Source of the DNA: Chamaelirium japonicum
Lineage: Eukaryota; Streptophyta; Magnoliopsida; Liliales; Melanthiaceae
Length of the DNA: 64,000 nucleotides
Direction of reading: 5' to 3'
Assembly: GCA_947650365.1 (NCBI GenBank)
Contig: OX393555.1
Span: 80,853,995 to 80,917,994, forward strand
This document shows positions 21,901-33,438 of this stretch, in pieces. Every line of letters starts with the position of its first letter. Within the stretch, counting starts at the first letter, position 1. The position numbers were made by a program, and so were the translations under genes. The notes under the pieces are model-generated. The model ran no database searches. It was not told where the DNA came from and was given only the letters and a program-made list of their open reading frames with translations.

Positions 21901-24857
21901 CGATGTATCCATTCTAATTCATTCGTACAAATGTAGCCATTCTAATTCATACGCACGAATGTAGACATTCTAATTCACTCCTATGATCCATTCTAATTCA
22001 TTCATACGATCCATTCTAATTCATTCGTACGATCCATTCTAATTCATTTGTATGAATATAGCCATTCTAATTCATTCGTAAGAGCCATTGTAATTAATTC
22101 GTATGATCCATTCTAATTCATTTGTATAAACGAATGTAGCCATTGTAATTCATTCGTAAGAGCCATTCGAATTCATTTGTACGAATCATTCTAATTCATT
22201 CGTATGATCTATTCTAATTCATTCACACGATCCATTCTAATTCATTCGTACGAACAAATGTAGCCAATCTAATTCATTCATACGAACGAATGTAACCATT
22301 GTAATTCATTCGTACGATCCATTCTAATTCATTCGTATGAAAGAATTAAAATGGCTATATTCGTACAAATGTATTAGAATGGCTATTTTCATACGAATGA
22401 ATTAGAATGAATCGTACGAATGAATTATAATAGATATAACGTACGAATGAATTAGAATGGATCGTATGAATGAATTAGAAGGTATTCATTCGTACGAACG
22501 AATGTAGCCATTGTAATTCATTTATAAGAGCCATTCTAATTCATTCATACGATCCATTCTAATTCATTCGTATGAATATGTCCATTCTTATTCATTCGTA
22601 CGATCCATTCTAATTCATTCGTACGACCCATTCTAATTCATTCGTACGATCCATACTAATTCAGTCGTACGAATTTAGCTATTCTAATTCATTCGTACAA
22701 TCCATTCTAATTCTTTCTTATGAGCTATTCTAATTCATTTGTACGATCTATTCTAATTCATTCGTATGATCCATTCTAATTCATTTGTACGAATGAATGT
22801 AGCCATTCTAATTCATTCATACGAACGAATGTAGCCATTATAAAACATTTGTACGAATGTAGATATTCTAAGTCATTCGTACGATCCATTCTAATTCATT
22901 CGTATGAATGTAGCCATTCTGATTCATTCGTACGGATGTGGCAATTCTGATTCATTCGTACGAATGTAGCCATTCTCATTCATTCGTACGAATATAGCCA
23001 TTCAAATTCTTTTGTATGATCCATTCTAATTCATTCGTACGAATATAACCATTCTAATTTATTCGTACGATCCATTCTAATTTGTTTATACGATCCATTC
23101 TAATTCATTCGTACGTACGAATCTAGCCATTCTAATTCCTTCGTACGATCCATTCTAATTCATTCGTACGAGCCATTCTAATTCATTCGTAAGAGCCATT
23201 GTAATTCAAATGTAGAATGTAGTAATTCCATTTCATTGTAAGAACGAATGTAGCCATTATAACTCATTTGTACGAATGTAGACATTCTAATTCATTCGTA
23301 CGATCCATTCTAATTCATTCGTATGAATGTAGCCATTCTAATTCATTCGTAAGAATGTATCTATTCTAATTCATTCGTACGATCCATTATAATCCATTTG
23401 TATGAATATAGCTATTCTAATTCATTCGTATGAATGTACCAATTCTAATTCATTCATACGAATATGGCGATTCTAATTCATTCGTACGATCCATTCTAAT
23501 TCATTCGTATGAATGTAGCCATTGTAATTCATTCGTACGAGCTATTCTAATTCATTCATACGATCTATTCTAATTCATTCGTATGAATGTAGCCATTCTA
23601 ATTCATTCGTATGATCTATTCTAATTTATTTATACGATCCATTCTAATTTATTCGTACGAATGTAGCTATTCTAATTTATTCATACGGATGTATCCATTC
23701 TAATTTATTCGTAAGAGCCATTGTAATTCATACGTACGAATGTAGTAATTCTATTTCATTCGTAAAAACGACTATAGCTATTGTAATTTATTCGTAAGAG
23801 CTATTCTAATACATTCGTATGATCCATTTTAATTCATTCGTACGAGCTATTCTAATTCATTCGTATGATTCATTCTAATTCATTTGTACGATCCATTCTA
23901 ATTCATTCATATGAACGAATGTAGCCATTCTAATTCATTCGTACGAACGAATATAGCCATTGTAATTCATTCGTAAGAGCTATTCTAATTCATTCGTACG
24001 ATCCATTCTAATTCATTCGTACGAATATAGTCATTCTAATTCATTTGTACGATCCATTCTAATTAATTCGTACGATCCATTCTAATTCATTCATACGAAT
24101 GTAGCTATTCTAATTCATTCATACGATCCATTCTAATTCATTTGTACGAACGAATGTAGCCATTCTAATTCATTCGTACGATCCATTCTAATTCATTCGT
24201 ACGAATATAGCCATTCTAATTCATTCGTACGATCTATTCTAATTAATTCGTACGATCCATTCTAATTCATTCGTACGAATGTAGCCATTCTAATTTATTC
24301 GTAGTAATATAGCCATTCTAATTCATTCGTACGTACGAATGAATTAGAATGGCTACATTCGTTCATACAAATGAATTACAATGGATCGTACGAATGAATT
24401 AGAATGGGTCGTATGAATGAATTAGAATAGCTCGTACGAATAAATTAGAATGGCTACATTCGTACTAATTAGAATGGATCGTACAAATGAATTAGAATGG
24501 CTACATTCGTACAAATGAATTAGAATGGATCATACGAATGAATTAGAATGGGTCATACGAATGAATTACAATGGCTACATTCGTTCGTATGAATGAATTA
24601 GAATGGCTACATTCGAACAAATAAATTAGAATAGATACCTTTGAACGAATGAATTAAAATGGATCGTATAAATTAATTAGAATAGTTCGTACGAATGAAT
24701 TAGAATGGCTACATTCGTTCGTATGAATAAATTAGAATAGATCATACGAATGAATTAAATTGGATATATCGTACGAATGAATTAGAATGGTTACATCCGT
24801 ACGAATGAATTAGAATGGCTATATCCGTACGAATGAATTAGAATGGATCGTATGAAT
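18949..24857. repeat. Minisatellite blocks 14-18: subfamily 2 (GTAGCC variant)
   Basis: From about 18,930 most long units read GTAGCCATTC in place of GTATCCATTC (on minus, GAATGGCTAC). A third length of about 32 bp appears, with CGTACGAACGAATGTAGCC. Orientation: minus about 18,949-21,418; plus 21,419-22,334; minus 22,335-22,484; plus 22,485-24,332; minus 24,333-24,857. The perfect 46-bp palindrome at 24,310-24,355 marks the last switch. Translations such as the one over 20,091-20,279 are repeat artefacts. Confidence 0.9.
24310..24355. repeat. Perfect 46-bp palindrome at a strand switch
   Basis: The sequence reads identically on both strands from 24,310 to 24,355, centred between 24,332 and 24,333 on CGTACGTACG. 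Left of it units face plus, right of it minus. It could extrude as a cruciform, or mark a head-to-head fusion. Confidence 0.95.
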
Positions 24858-25165
24858 ATACGACCCCTTTAGGGTGGGGCACGTTTGACAGCTCTCTCTT
24901 TCTCCCATCACACAACACGTTATCAGCACGAACATGTCAAGCCCAGCCGACCAGTCACAAGAAAACGAAGGGAGAAAAGAAGACAGAAGATAGAAAAAAA
25001 AAGAGATAAGAGAACGGAGAGATAAACAAAGAGAGAAGAAATCCTGCTCCAGTCCATTGGCCACGGGTATAGGCATGAAGTAAGAAAGAATTTAAATTCC
25101 AAAACTCCACATCTTAATACTACTATCTAAACTTTATTATGATTATCATATTAATGTTACCATAT
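24856..25165 (+). repeat. Cassette type 2, first copy, 5'-truncated at the minisatellite edge
   Basis: Starts within ATATACGACCCC, just after the TATA position, and continues through leader, GA tract and tail to TTAATGTTACC. Private features (GACAGCTCT, CATCACACAACAC) and the linker start TTTTTTCTTAATTAAATT match the cassette at 52,571, so the two are copies of one type. The AT-only linker runs on to 25,941. The frame at 24,819-25,076 minus is chimeric between minisatellite and cassette. Confidence 0.85.
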
Positions 25166-25941
25166 TTTTTCTTAATTAAATTTATTATTTATTTAATTAT
25201 TAAATAAATTAAATAATTTAATAGTTTAAATAATTTAATAATTAAGTTTTTAGTAAACTAATTAATTTTTTTATTTATTTAATTCTATATTTATTTAATC
25301 AAATTTATTATTTTATTTATTTAATTAATTTATTAATTTATTTATTATTTAATCAAATTATTAAATAAAAAAATAATGATATAATTACATAATTAATTTA
25401 TTAATTTATTTTTTTAGTTATTTCTTTAATTATTATTTTTATTTTAATTAACTAACTAATTAGTTAATTATTTAAATATTTAAAAACTTATTTAGTGATA
25501 AAATATATTCAATAAGTTATTTATTTATAAAAAAAAATAATTTAATTATTAAATAATTTCATAGTTAAATAAATAATAATTTAAATATATTATTATATAA
25601 TTAAATAATTAAAAAATTAATTTAGAAAATTATGAAACTTTAATTGAAATAAAAAAAAAATTATTGATTTTATAAACTAATAAAATAAAATAATAATTCA
25701 ATTATTATTTACTTATTATTTAAATAATAAGTTATTTATTTTAATATATAAATAATAAAATATTTTTTTAAATAACTTAATATTTTTTTAAATAATCAAA
25801 TAAATATTAATTTATTTTAATATTTAAATAGTATATAAATTATTTAATTATTTAATTATATATATAAATAAATATTTATTTAATTATTTAATTATTTAAC
25901 TATTTAATTTATTAAACTAATTAAATGAAATAAATAATATT

Positions 25942-26438
25942 AAGTAAAGAAGGAAGATGAGGCACACCTGAATTTTTTGCTTAAAAAATAATTTATATTT
26001 TTCTTTAAGAAAATTTAAAATACTACAACTATTATGAGATCGTTCGACCGGATGGCTAACCATCATCGGATCTCTCATATGGATTAGGATTTTCCATAGA
26101 TTGTTTAGGCCTTAAGTAAGTTTATCCTATAAATAATATATGACCCCTTTAGGGTGGGGCATGTTTGATCGCTCTCTCTTTCTCTCATCTCACAACACGT
26201 TATCAACACAAACATGTCGAGCCTAGCCCCCAGTCACAAAAAAATGGAAAGTGAAATGAAGACAGAAGAAGAGAGAAGAGAATGGAGAGATAAACAAAGA
26301 TAGAAGAAAGAAGAAGTCCTGCTCCAGTCCATTGGCCATGGGTATAAGTGTAAAGTAAGAACAATTTAAATTCCAAAACTTTACTTCTCAAAAGTACCAT
26401 CTCAACGTTATTATGATTATCATAGTAATGTTACTATA
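25942..26438 (+). repeat. Cassette type 3, first copy (full)
   Basis: Full cassette: head TTAAGTAAAGAAGGAAGATG, variant GATGGCTAACCATC, CTATAAATA at 26,127-26,135, CCCTTTAGGG at 26,145-26,154, the private AGCCCCCAGTCAC deletion in the leader, GA tract, tail and TAATGTTAC end. The same private variants occur at 34,802. The AT-only linker continues to about 26,940. Confidence 0.9.
26127..26135 (+). promoter_or_regulatory. TATA-box-like CTATAAATA, type 3 cassette
   Basis: Sits after a TTAGGCCTTAAG palindrome and 10 bases before CCCTTTAGGG, a short stem-forming sequence (26,145-26,154). The arrangement is shared with the second type 3 copy (TATA at 34,976-34,984). Confidence 0.4.
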
Positions 26439-26940
26439 TTTTTTTATTTATTAATTTATTTTTATATAATTAAATAATTAGAAATTATTTAAATATTTAA
26501 AAGCTTATTTAGTGAAGAAATATATTAAATAGATTATTTACTTAAATAAATAAATAATTTAATTATTAAATAATTTTATAGTTAAATATATAATTATTAT
26601 ATAATTAAATAATCAAAAAATTATTTTAATAAATTATTAAATATTAATTAAAATAAATAAAAAAATTAATTATTTAAATATATAATAAAATAAATCAATA
26701 ATTTAATAACTACTTACTTATTATTTGAATAAATAGTAAATTATTTGAATATATAAATAATAAAATATTTTTTAAATAACTTAATATTTATTTAAATAAA
26801 TAAACAAATATTTATTTATTTTAATATTTAAATAATAAATAAATTATTTAAATTATTAATTTTTTAATTATATAGATAATTAAATATTTACTTAATTATT
26901 TAACTATTTAATTTATTAAACTAATTAAATTAATTAAATA

Positions 26941-27467
26941 ATCAAAAGTTAAGAAGGAAGTAAAGTAGTAAGATGAGGCATACCTGAATTTTTTGCTATA
27001 AAAATAGTTTATATTTTTCCTTAAAAAAAATTTAAAACAATACAACTGTTATGAGATCGTTCAATCAGATGGCTGTTAACCGTCGGATCTCTCCCATGGA
27101 TTAGGGTTTAGCATAGATTGCTTAGGCCTTAAGTATGCTTACCCTTTAAATAATATATAACCCTTTTAGAGTGGGGGATATTTGACGGCTCTCTCTTTCT
27201 CGCATCTCCTAATACATTATCAGTATGAACATGTCGAGCCCAGCCGACCTGTCGTAAAAAAACGGAGAAAGAAACGAAGAAAGAAGAAAAAGAAGAAGGG
27301 AGAAGAAAACGTAGAGATAAACGAAGAGAGAAGAAAGAAGAAGTCCTGCTCCAGACCATTCACCATGGGTATAAGTGTGAAGTTAAATGGAATCTAAATT
27401 CCAAAACTCCACTTCTCAGTAGTATCATCTCAATATTATTATGATTATCATAGTAATATCACTATAT
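26941..27467 (+). repeat. Cassette type 4, first copy (full)
   Basis: Head preceded by AGTTAAGAAGGAAG (a duplicated head motif). Private features: GGGTTTAGCATAG, CTTACCCTTTAAATAAT in place of the TATA consensus, and CCAGACCATTCACCATGGG in the tail. All recur at 35,814-36,334. It ends in TAATATCAC. The linker that follows runs to 27,784 and is part of the duplication flanking the inverted block further right. Confidence 0.9.
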
Positions 27468-27784
27468 TTTTATTAAATAATGAAATATTAATGAAAATAA
27501 AAAAAAAATTATTTAATTAAGTAATAAAATAAAATAATAATTTAATAACTATTTACTTATTATTTAAATAATTAGTTAATTATTTAAATATATAAATAAT
27601 AAAATATTTTTTTAAATATCTTAATATTTTATTAAATAATTTAATAAATATTTATTGATTTTTATATTGTAATAATAAATAAATTATTTAAATATTTTTA
27701 TTTTTTTAATAATATAGTTAATAAAATATTTATTTAATTATTTAACTATTTAATTTATTAAACTAATTAAATTAGTTAAATAAT

Positions 27785-27820
27785 AGGATGTAAAGAAGGA
27801 AGATAAGGCCCACTCAAATT
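27785..27820 (+). repeat. Cassette type 5: head-only remnant, first copy
   Basis: Only the head survives (GGATGTAAAGAAGGAAGATA then GGCCCACTCAAATTAT), fused directly to linker. The same truncation with GGCCTACTCAAATTAT occurs at 43,705, which shows common descent of the two blocks. AT-only linker continues to 28,410. Confidence 0.85.
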
Positions 27821-28410
27821 ATGTATTTAAATTATAAAATAAAGAAATAATGATTTAATTATATTATTAATTTATTATATTAGTTATTTATTTAATTACT
27901 ATTTTCATTTTTAGTAATTAAATAATTAGTCAATTATTTAAATATTTAAGAACCTATTTAGTGAAGAAATATACTAAATAGATTATTTACTTAAATAAAT
28001 AAATAATTTATTTATTAAATGATTTTAAAGTTAAATAAATAATAATTTAAATAAATTATTATATAATAAATAATTAAAAAAATTATTTTATTATATAATA
28101 AAATATTAATTAAAATAAATGAAAAAATTAATTATTTAATTATTAATAAAATAAAATAATAATTCGATAACTATTTTCTTATTATTTAAATAATTATTAA
28201 AAAAAAATTATATATAAATAATAAAATATTTTTTAAATACCTTAATTAATTTTTAAATAATTAAATAAATATTTATTTATTTTAATATTTAGATAATAAA
28301 TAACTTATTGAAATAAATAAAATATTTAATTTTATAGATAATTAAATACTTACTTAATAATTTTATTCTTTAACTATTTCATTTATTATACAAATTAAAT
28401 TAATAAAATA

Positions 28411-28941
28411 ATCAAAAGTTAAAAAGGAAGTAAAGAAGGAAGATGAGGTACACCTGAATTTTTTGCTTTAAAGCAGTTTACATTTTTATTTAAAAAAATT
28501 TTAAATATTACAACTGTTATGAGATCGTTCGATCATTCGATCGAATGGCTGTTGACTGTCGGATCTCTTCCATGGATTAGTGTTTAGCATAGATTACTTA
28601 GGCCTTAAGTAATCTTTCCCTTTAAATAATATACGACCCTTTTTGGGTGGGAGACGTTTGATGGCTCTCTCTTTCTCCCATCTCACAATATGTTATCAGC
28701 ACAAACATATCGAGCCCAACCGACTAGTCATAAAAAAAGGAGAGAGAAACGAAGACAGAAGAGAAAGAAGAAGAAAGAAGAGAATGGAGTGATAAACGAA
28801 GAGAGAAGAGAGAAAAAGCCATACTCTAATATATTTGTCAAGGGTATAGGTGTGAAGTAAGAAGGAATCTAAATTCCAAAACTCAACTTCTCAATAGTAT
28901 CATCTCAAAATTATTATGATTATCATAGTAATATCACTATA
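28411..28941 (+). repeat. Cassette type 6, first copy (full)
   Basis: Doubled head (AGTTAAAAAGGAAGTAAAG), a small local duplication CGTTCGATCATTCGATCG near 28,525-28,545, TTAGGCCTTAAG, a degenerate TATA (CTTTAAATA), leader, GA tract, tail and TAATATCAC. Matches the cassette at 44,301. AT-only linker to 29,720; it contains ATTATCTAGTTTATTTAATT near 29,100, the landmark used to place the end of the inverted block. Confidence 0.85.
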
Positions 28942-29720
28942 ATTTTTTTAATTAAATTAATTATTTCTTTAATTATTTATAATTAAATAATTTAAATCAT
29001 TTAATAATTTATTTTTAGTAAAATAATTAATTTATTTAATAATTTAATTATCTAGTTATTTAATTAAGATTATTATGAAATTATATTATTCAATTATATT
29101 ATCTAGTTTATTTAATTATATTATTAAATAATTAATTTAGGTAATTATTTAATTATTTCAATTATTAAATAAAGAAATAATGATTTAATTATATTATTAA
29201 TTTGTTAATTTATTTTATTATTTATTTCTTCAAATATTATTTTATTTTTAAATAATCAAGTAATTAGTTTATTATTTAAATATTTAAAAACTTATATAGT
29301 AAAGAAATATATTAAAAAGATTATTTACTTAAACAAATAAATAATTTAATTATTAAATGATTTTATATTTAAATAAATTTTATATAATTAAATAAATAAA
29401 AAATTATTTTATTCAATTATGGAATATTAATTGAAATAAATAAGAAAATTAATTATTTATTTAAGCAATAAAATAAAATAATAATTCAATAACTATTTAC
29501 TTATTATTTAAATAATTAGCTAATTATTTGAATATATAAATAGTAAAATATTTTTTTAAATAATCAAAAAAATATTTATTTATTTTAAGATTTAAATAAT
29601 AAATAATTTATTTAAATAATTTATTATTTAATTATATATATAATTAAATATTTATTTAATTATTTAATTATTTAATTATTTAAGTATTTAATTTATTAAA
29701 CTATTTAAATTAATTAAATA

Positions 29721-30233
29721 ATAGGAAGTAAAGAAAGATGATGAGGCATACTCGAATTTTTGGTTTAAAAAATATTTTATATTTTTTTAAAAAAAAAAAT
29801 TAAAACATTACAATTGTTATGAGTTCGTTCGATCGGATGGCTGTCCATCGAAGAATCTCTCCCATAGATTAGGGTTTCTTATTGATTGCTTAGGCCCTAA
29901 GTAAATTTACCCTATAAATAATATACGACCTCTTTAAGGTGAGACATTTTTGACGGCTCTCTCTTTCTCCTATCTCAAAACACGTTATCAGTACGAATAG
30001 GTTGAGGCCAACATACAAGTCGTAAAAAAACAGAGAGAGAACCAAAGACAGAAAAAAGAAAAGAAGAGAAAAGAGAATGAAGAGATAAACGAAGAGAGAA
30101 GAGAGAAGAAATCCTGCTCTAGTCCATTGGCCTCGAGTATAGGTGTGAAGTAAGAAGGAATCTTAATTCCAAAACTCCACTTATTAATAGTATCATCTCA
30201 ACATTATTATGATTATCATTGTAATATCACAAT
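29721..30233 (+). repeat. Cassette type 7, first copy (full)
   Basis: Private variants GAAGAATCTCTCCCAT and GGTTGAGGCCAACA in the leader. TTAGGGTTT is at 29,869-29,877, CTTAGGCCCTAAG at 29,889-29,901 and CTATAAATA at 29,912-29,920, the cleanest promoter-like set in the window. Counterparts: 45,649 (plus) and 42,301-42,830 (minus). AT-only linker to 30,509, shorter than most. Confidence 0.9.
29869..29920 (+). promoter_or_regulatory. Telo-box, palindrome and TATA box of a type 7 cassette
   Basis: TTAGGGTTT (telo-box AAACCCTAA on the minus strand), then the 13-base palindrome CTTAGGCCCTAAG with 6-bp arms, then CTATAAATA ten bases later. Telo-boxes near TATA boxes are known in plant promoters. 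Activity here is inferred only from the arrangement and its recurrence. Confidence 0.45.
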
Positions 30234-30509
30234 AATTTTTTTAATTAAATTAATCATTTTTTTAATTATTAAATAGTTTAATAATTTAAATAATTTAATA
30301 AATAAGGTTTTAATAAAATAATAAATTTATTTAATTATTTATTTTTCTAGTTATTTAATTAAATTAATTTTTTTTAAATAATTAAATAAATATTTATTTT
30401 ATTATTTAAAAATTAATAAATTATTTAAATAATTTAATAATTTAATTATATAGATATTTAAATGATTATTTAATTATTTAAATATTTAATTTATTAAATT
30501 AATTAAATA

Positions 30510-31020
30510 ATAGGAAGTAAAGAAGGAAGATAAGGCACACTTGAATTTTTTGCTGTAGAAATAATTTATATTTTTCTTTAAAAAAATTTAAAACATTACA
30601 ACTATTATGAGATAGTTCGATCGGATGGCTGTTCACTATCGAATCTTTCTCATGGATTAGGGTTTCCCATAGATTGCTTAGGCCCTAAGTAAGCTTACCC
30701 TATAAATAATATATGACCCCTTTAGGATAGGGTACGTTTGACGGCTCTCTCTTTCTCCCATCTCACAACACGTTATCAGTGCGAATATGTCAAGCCCAAC
30801 CGACCAATCACAAAAAAACAGAGAGAGAAACGAAGACAGAAGAGAGAAGAAGAGAGAAGAGAACGGAGAGGTAAACGAAGGGAGAAGAGAGAACAAGTCA
30901 TGCTCCAGTCCATAGCCATGGGTATAGATGTGAAGTAAGAAGGAATCTAAATTCTAAAACTCCACTTCTCAATAGTATCATCTCAATTTTATTATGATTA
31001 TTATAGTAATATTACTATAA
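30510..31020 (+). repeat. Cassette type 8, first copy (full)
   Basis: Private GAGATAGTTCGATCGG in the head. TTAGGGTTT at 30,657-30,665, CTATAAATA at 30,700-30,708, then leader, GA tract and tail, ending in an intact TAATATTAC at 31,007-31,015. Counterparts at 46,593 (plus) and about 41,420-41,980 (minus). AT-only linker to 31,286. The opposing frames here (30,678-30,896 minus, 30,738-30,938 plus) are GA/CT-tract shadows. Confidence 0.9.
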
Positions 31021-31286
31021 TTTTTTTAATTAAATTAATTATTTACTTATTAATTAAATAATTAAATAATTTAATAGTTAGTTTTTAGTAAAATAATTAT
31101 TTTATTTAATTATTTAATTATCTAGTTATTTAATTAAATTAATTATTTTGTTTATTTATTATTATTATATTATTAAATAATTTAATTAGGTAATAATTTA
31201 ATTATTTAAATTATTAAATAAAGAAATAATTATTTAATTAATAAATAAATTATTTATTTATTAAACTAATTAAATTAATTAAATAA

Positions 31287-31799
31287 TAGAAAGTAAAAAA
31301 TAAAGATGAGGCACACCCGAATTTTTTTCTTTATAAATTATTTATAATTTTTGTTAAAAAAATTTAAAAGATTACAACTGTTATGAGATCGTTCGATCGA
31401 ATGACTGTCCATCGTCAGATCTCTCTTATGGATTAGGTTTTCCCATAAATTGCTTATGCCCTAAGTAAACTTTCTCTATACATAATATAAAACCCCTTTA
31501 CGGTGAGGCACGTTTAGCGGCTCCCTCTTTCTCCCATCTTACAATATGTTATCAACATGAACATGTCGAGCCCAGTCGACTAGTCGCAAGAAATCAAAGA
31601 GAGAAGCGAAAATAGAAGAGAGAGAAGAAGAAAGAGAAGAACAAAGAGATAAACAAAGAGAGAAGAGAGAAGAATTCCTACTCCACCCTATTGGCCATTG
31701 GTATAGCTATGAAGTAAGAAGGAATCGTAATTACAAAATTCTACTTCTCAATAGTATCATCTCAACGTTATTATGATTATTATAGTAATATTATTATAA
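31287..31799 (+). repeat. Cassette type 9, first copy (full)
   Basis: Private GAATGACTGTCCATCG and CTTTCTCTATA in the TATA region, plus CAAGAAATCAAAGAG in the leader. Counterparts at 47,379 (plus) and 40,764-41,250 (minus). Tail is degenerate (TAATATTAT). AT-only linker to 32,520. Confidence 0.9.
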
Positions 31800-32520
31800 T
31801 TAAGTTTTTAGTAAAATAATAAATTTATTTAATTATTTAATAATATATTTATTTTATTAAATTTATTAATTTTTTTACTTATTATTATTCTTTTAGTAAA
31901 TATTTAAATTAGGTAATTATTTAATTGTTTAAATTTTTAAATAAAGAAAAAATGATTTAATTATATAATTAATTTATTAATTCATTTTACTAGTTATTTT
32001 ATTAGTTATTATTTTATTTTTCACTAATAAAAAAATAATTAATTATTTAAATATTTAAAAACTTATTTAGTGAAGAAATATATTAAATAGATTATTTACT
32101 TAGATAAATAAAAAATTTAATTATTAAATCATTTCGTAGTTAAATAAATAATAATTTAAATAAATTACTATATAATAAAATAATTCCAAAATAATTTTAT
32201 TAAATTATAAAATATTAATTAAAATAAACAAAAAAATTATTTATTTAATTAAGTAATAAAAGAAAATAATAATTCAATAACTATTTATTTATTAGTTAAA
32301 TAATTATTTAATTATTTAAATATATAAATAATAGAAAAATTAAAATAACTAATTATTTTTTAAAATAATTAAATAAATATTTCTTAATTTTAATATTTAA
32401 ATAATAAATAAAATATTTAAAGAAGTAAATTATTTAATTATATAGATAATTAAATATTTATTTAATTTTTTTATTATTTTATTATTTAATTTATTATACT
32501 AATTAAATTAATAAAATAAT

Positions 32521-33026
32521 AAGAAGTAAAGAAGGAAGATTAGGCACACTCAAATTTTTTGCTTTAAAAATAATTTTCATTTTTCTTTAAAAAAATTTTT
32601 AAATATTACAAATGTTATGAGATCATTCTATCGGATGGCTATCCACCATCGGATCTCTCCCATGGATTAGGGTTTCCCATAGATTGCTTAGGCCCTAAGT
32701 AAGCTTACCCTATATATAATATATAACCCCTTTTAGGGTAGGGGACATTTGATGGCTCTCTCTTTCTCCCATCTTACAACACATTATCACTATGAACATG
32801 TCGAGCCCTGCCGACTAGTCACAAGAAAATGGAGAGAGAAACGAATACAAAAAAGAAAGAAGAAGAGAGAAGAGAACGAAGAGATAAACGAAGAAAGAAA
32901 AAGTTATGCTCTATTCCATTCGCCACAGGTATAGGTATAAAGTAAGAAGGAATCTAAATTCTAAAGCTACACTTCTCAATGGTATCGTCTCAATATTATT
33001 ATGATTATCAAAGTAATGTTACTATA
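32521..33026 (+). repeat. Cassette type 10, first copy (full)
   Basis: Private AGATTAGGCACAC in the head and TTAGGGTAGGGGACATTT after the TATA region (TATA here CTATATATA). Counterparts at 48,613 (plus) and 38,766-39,276 (minus). AT-only linker to 33,348. Confidence 0.9.
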
Positions 33027-33348
33027 ATTTTTTTAATTAAATTACTTTTCTATTAAATTATTAAATAATTTAAAATTTTAAATAATTTAATAATTAAGTT
33101 TTAAGTAAAATAATTAATTTATTTAATTATTTAGATAACTAGTTATTTAATTAAAGTTATTATTTTATTTATTTATTATGATTATATTATATTATAATTT
33201 AATTTAGTAATTATTTAAATTATTAAATAAAGAAATAAAACAAATCATAAATAAATTATTTTATTATTTATTTATTATTTCATTATTAATTATTTCTTAT
33301 TTCATATTTAAATCATAAATAAATTATTTAAATAATTTAAATATATTC

Positions 33349-33438
33349 TGTAAAGTAAAAAGGAATCTATATTCTAAAACTTTACTTCTCAATAGAATCA
33401 TCTCAACTTTATTCTGATTATTATAGTAATATTACTAA
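33349..33438 (+). repeat. Cassette type 11: tail-only remnant, first copy
   Basis: Only the last ~90 bases of a cassette remain: GTAAAGTAAAAAGGAATC, then CTATATTC in place of CTAAATTC, and CAACTTTATTCTGATTA in place of ATGATTA, with TAATATTAC at 33,427-33,435. The same tail-only remnant with the same substitutions occurs at 38,021 (minus) and 49,834 (plus). AT-only linker to 34,214. Confidence 0.85.

Noticed and set aside
9612-24857. CRISPR-like array of short regular repeats
   Set aside because: There are no unique spacers: units are contiguous and change orientation, and the sequence looks eukaryotic.
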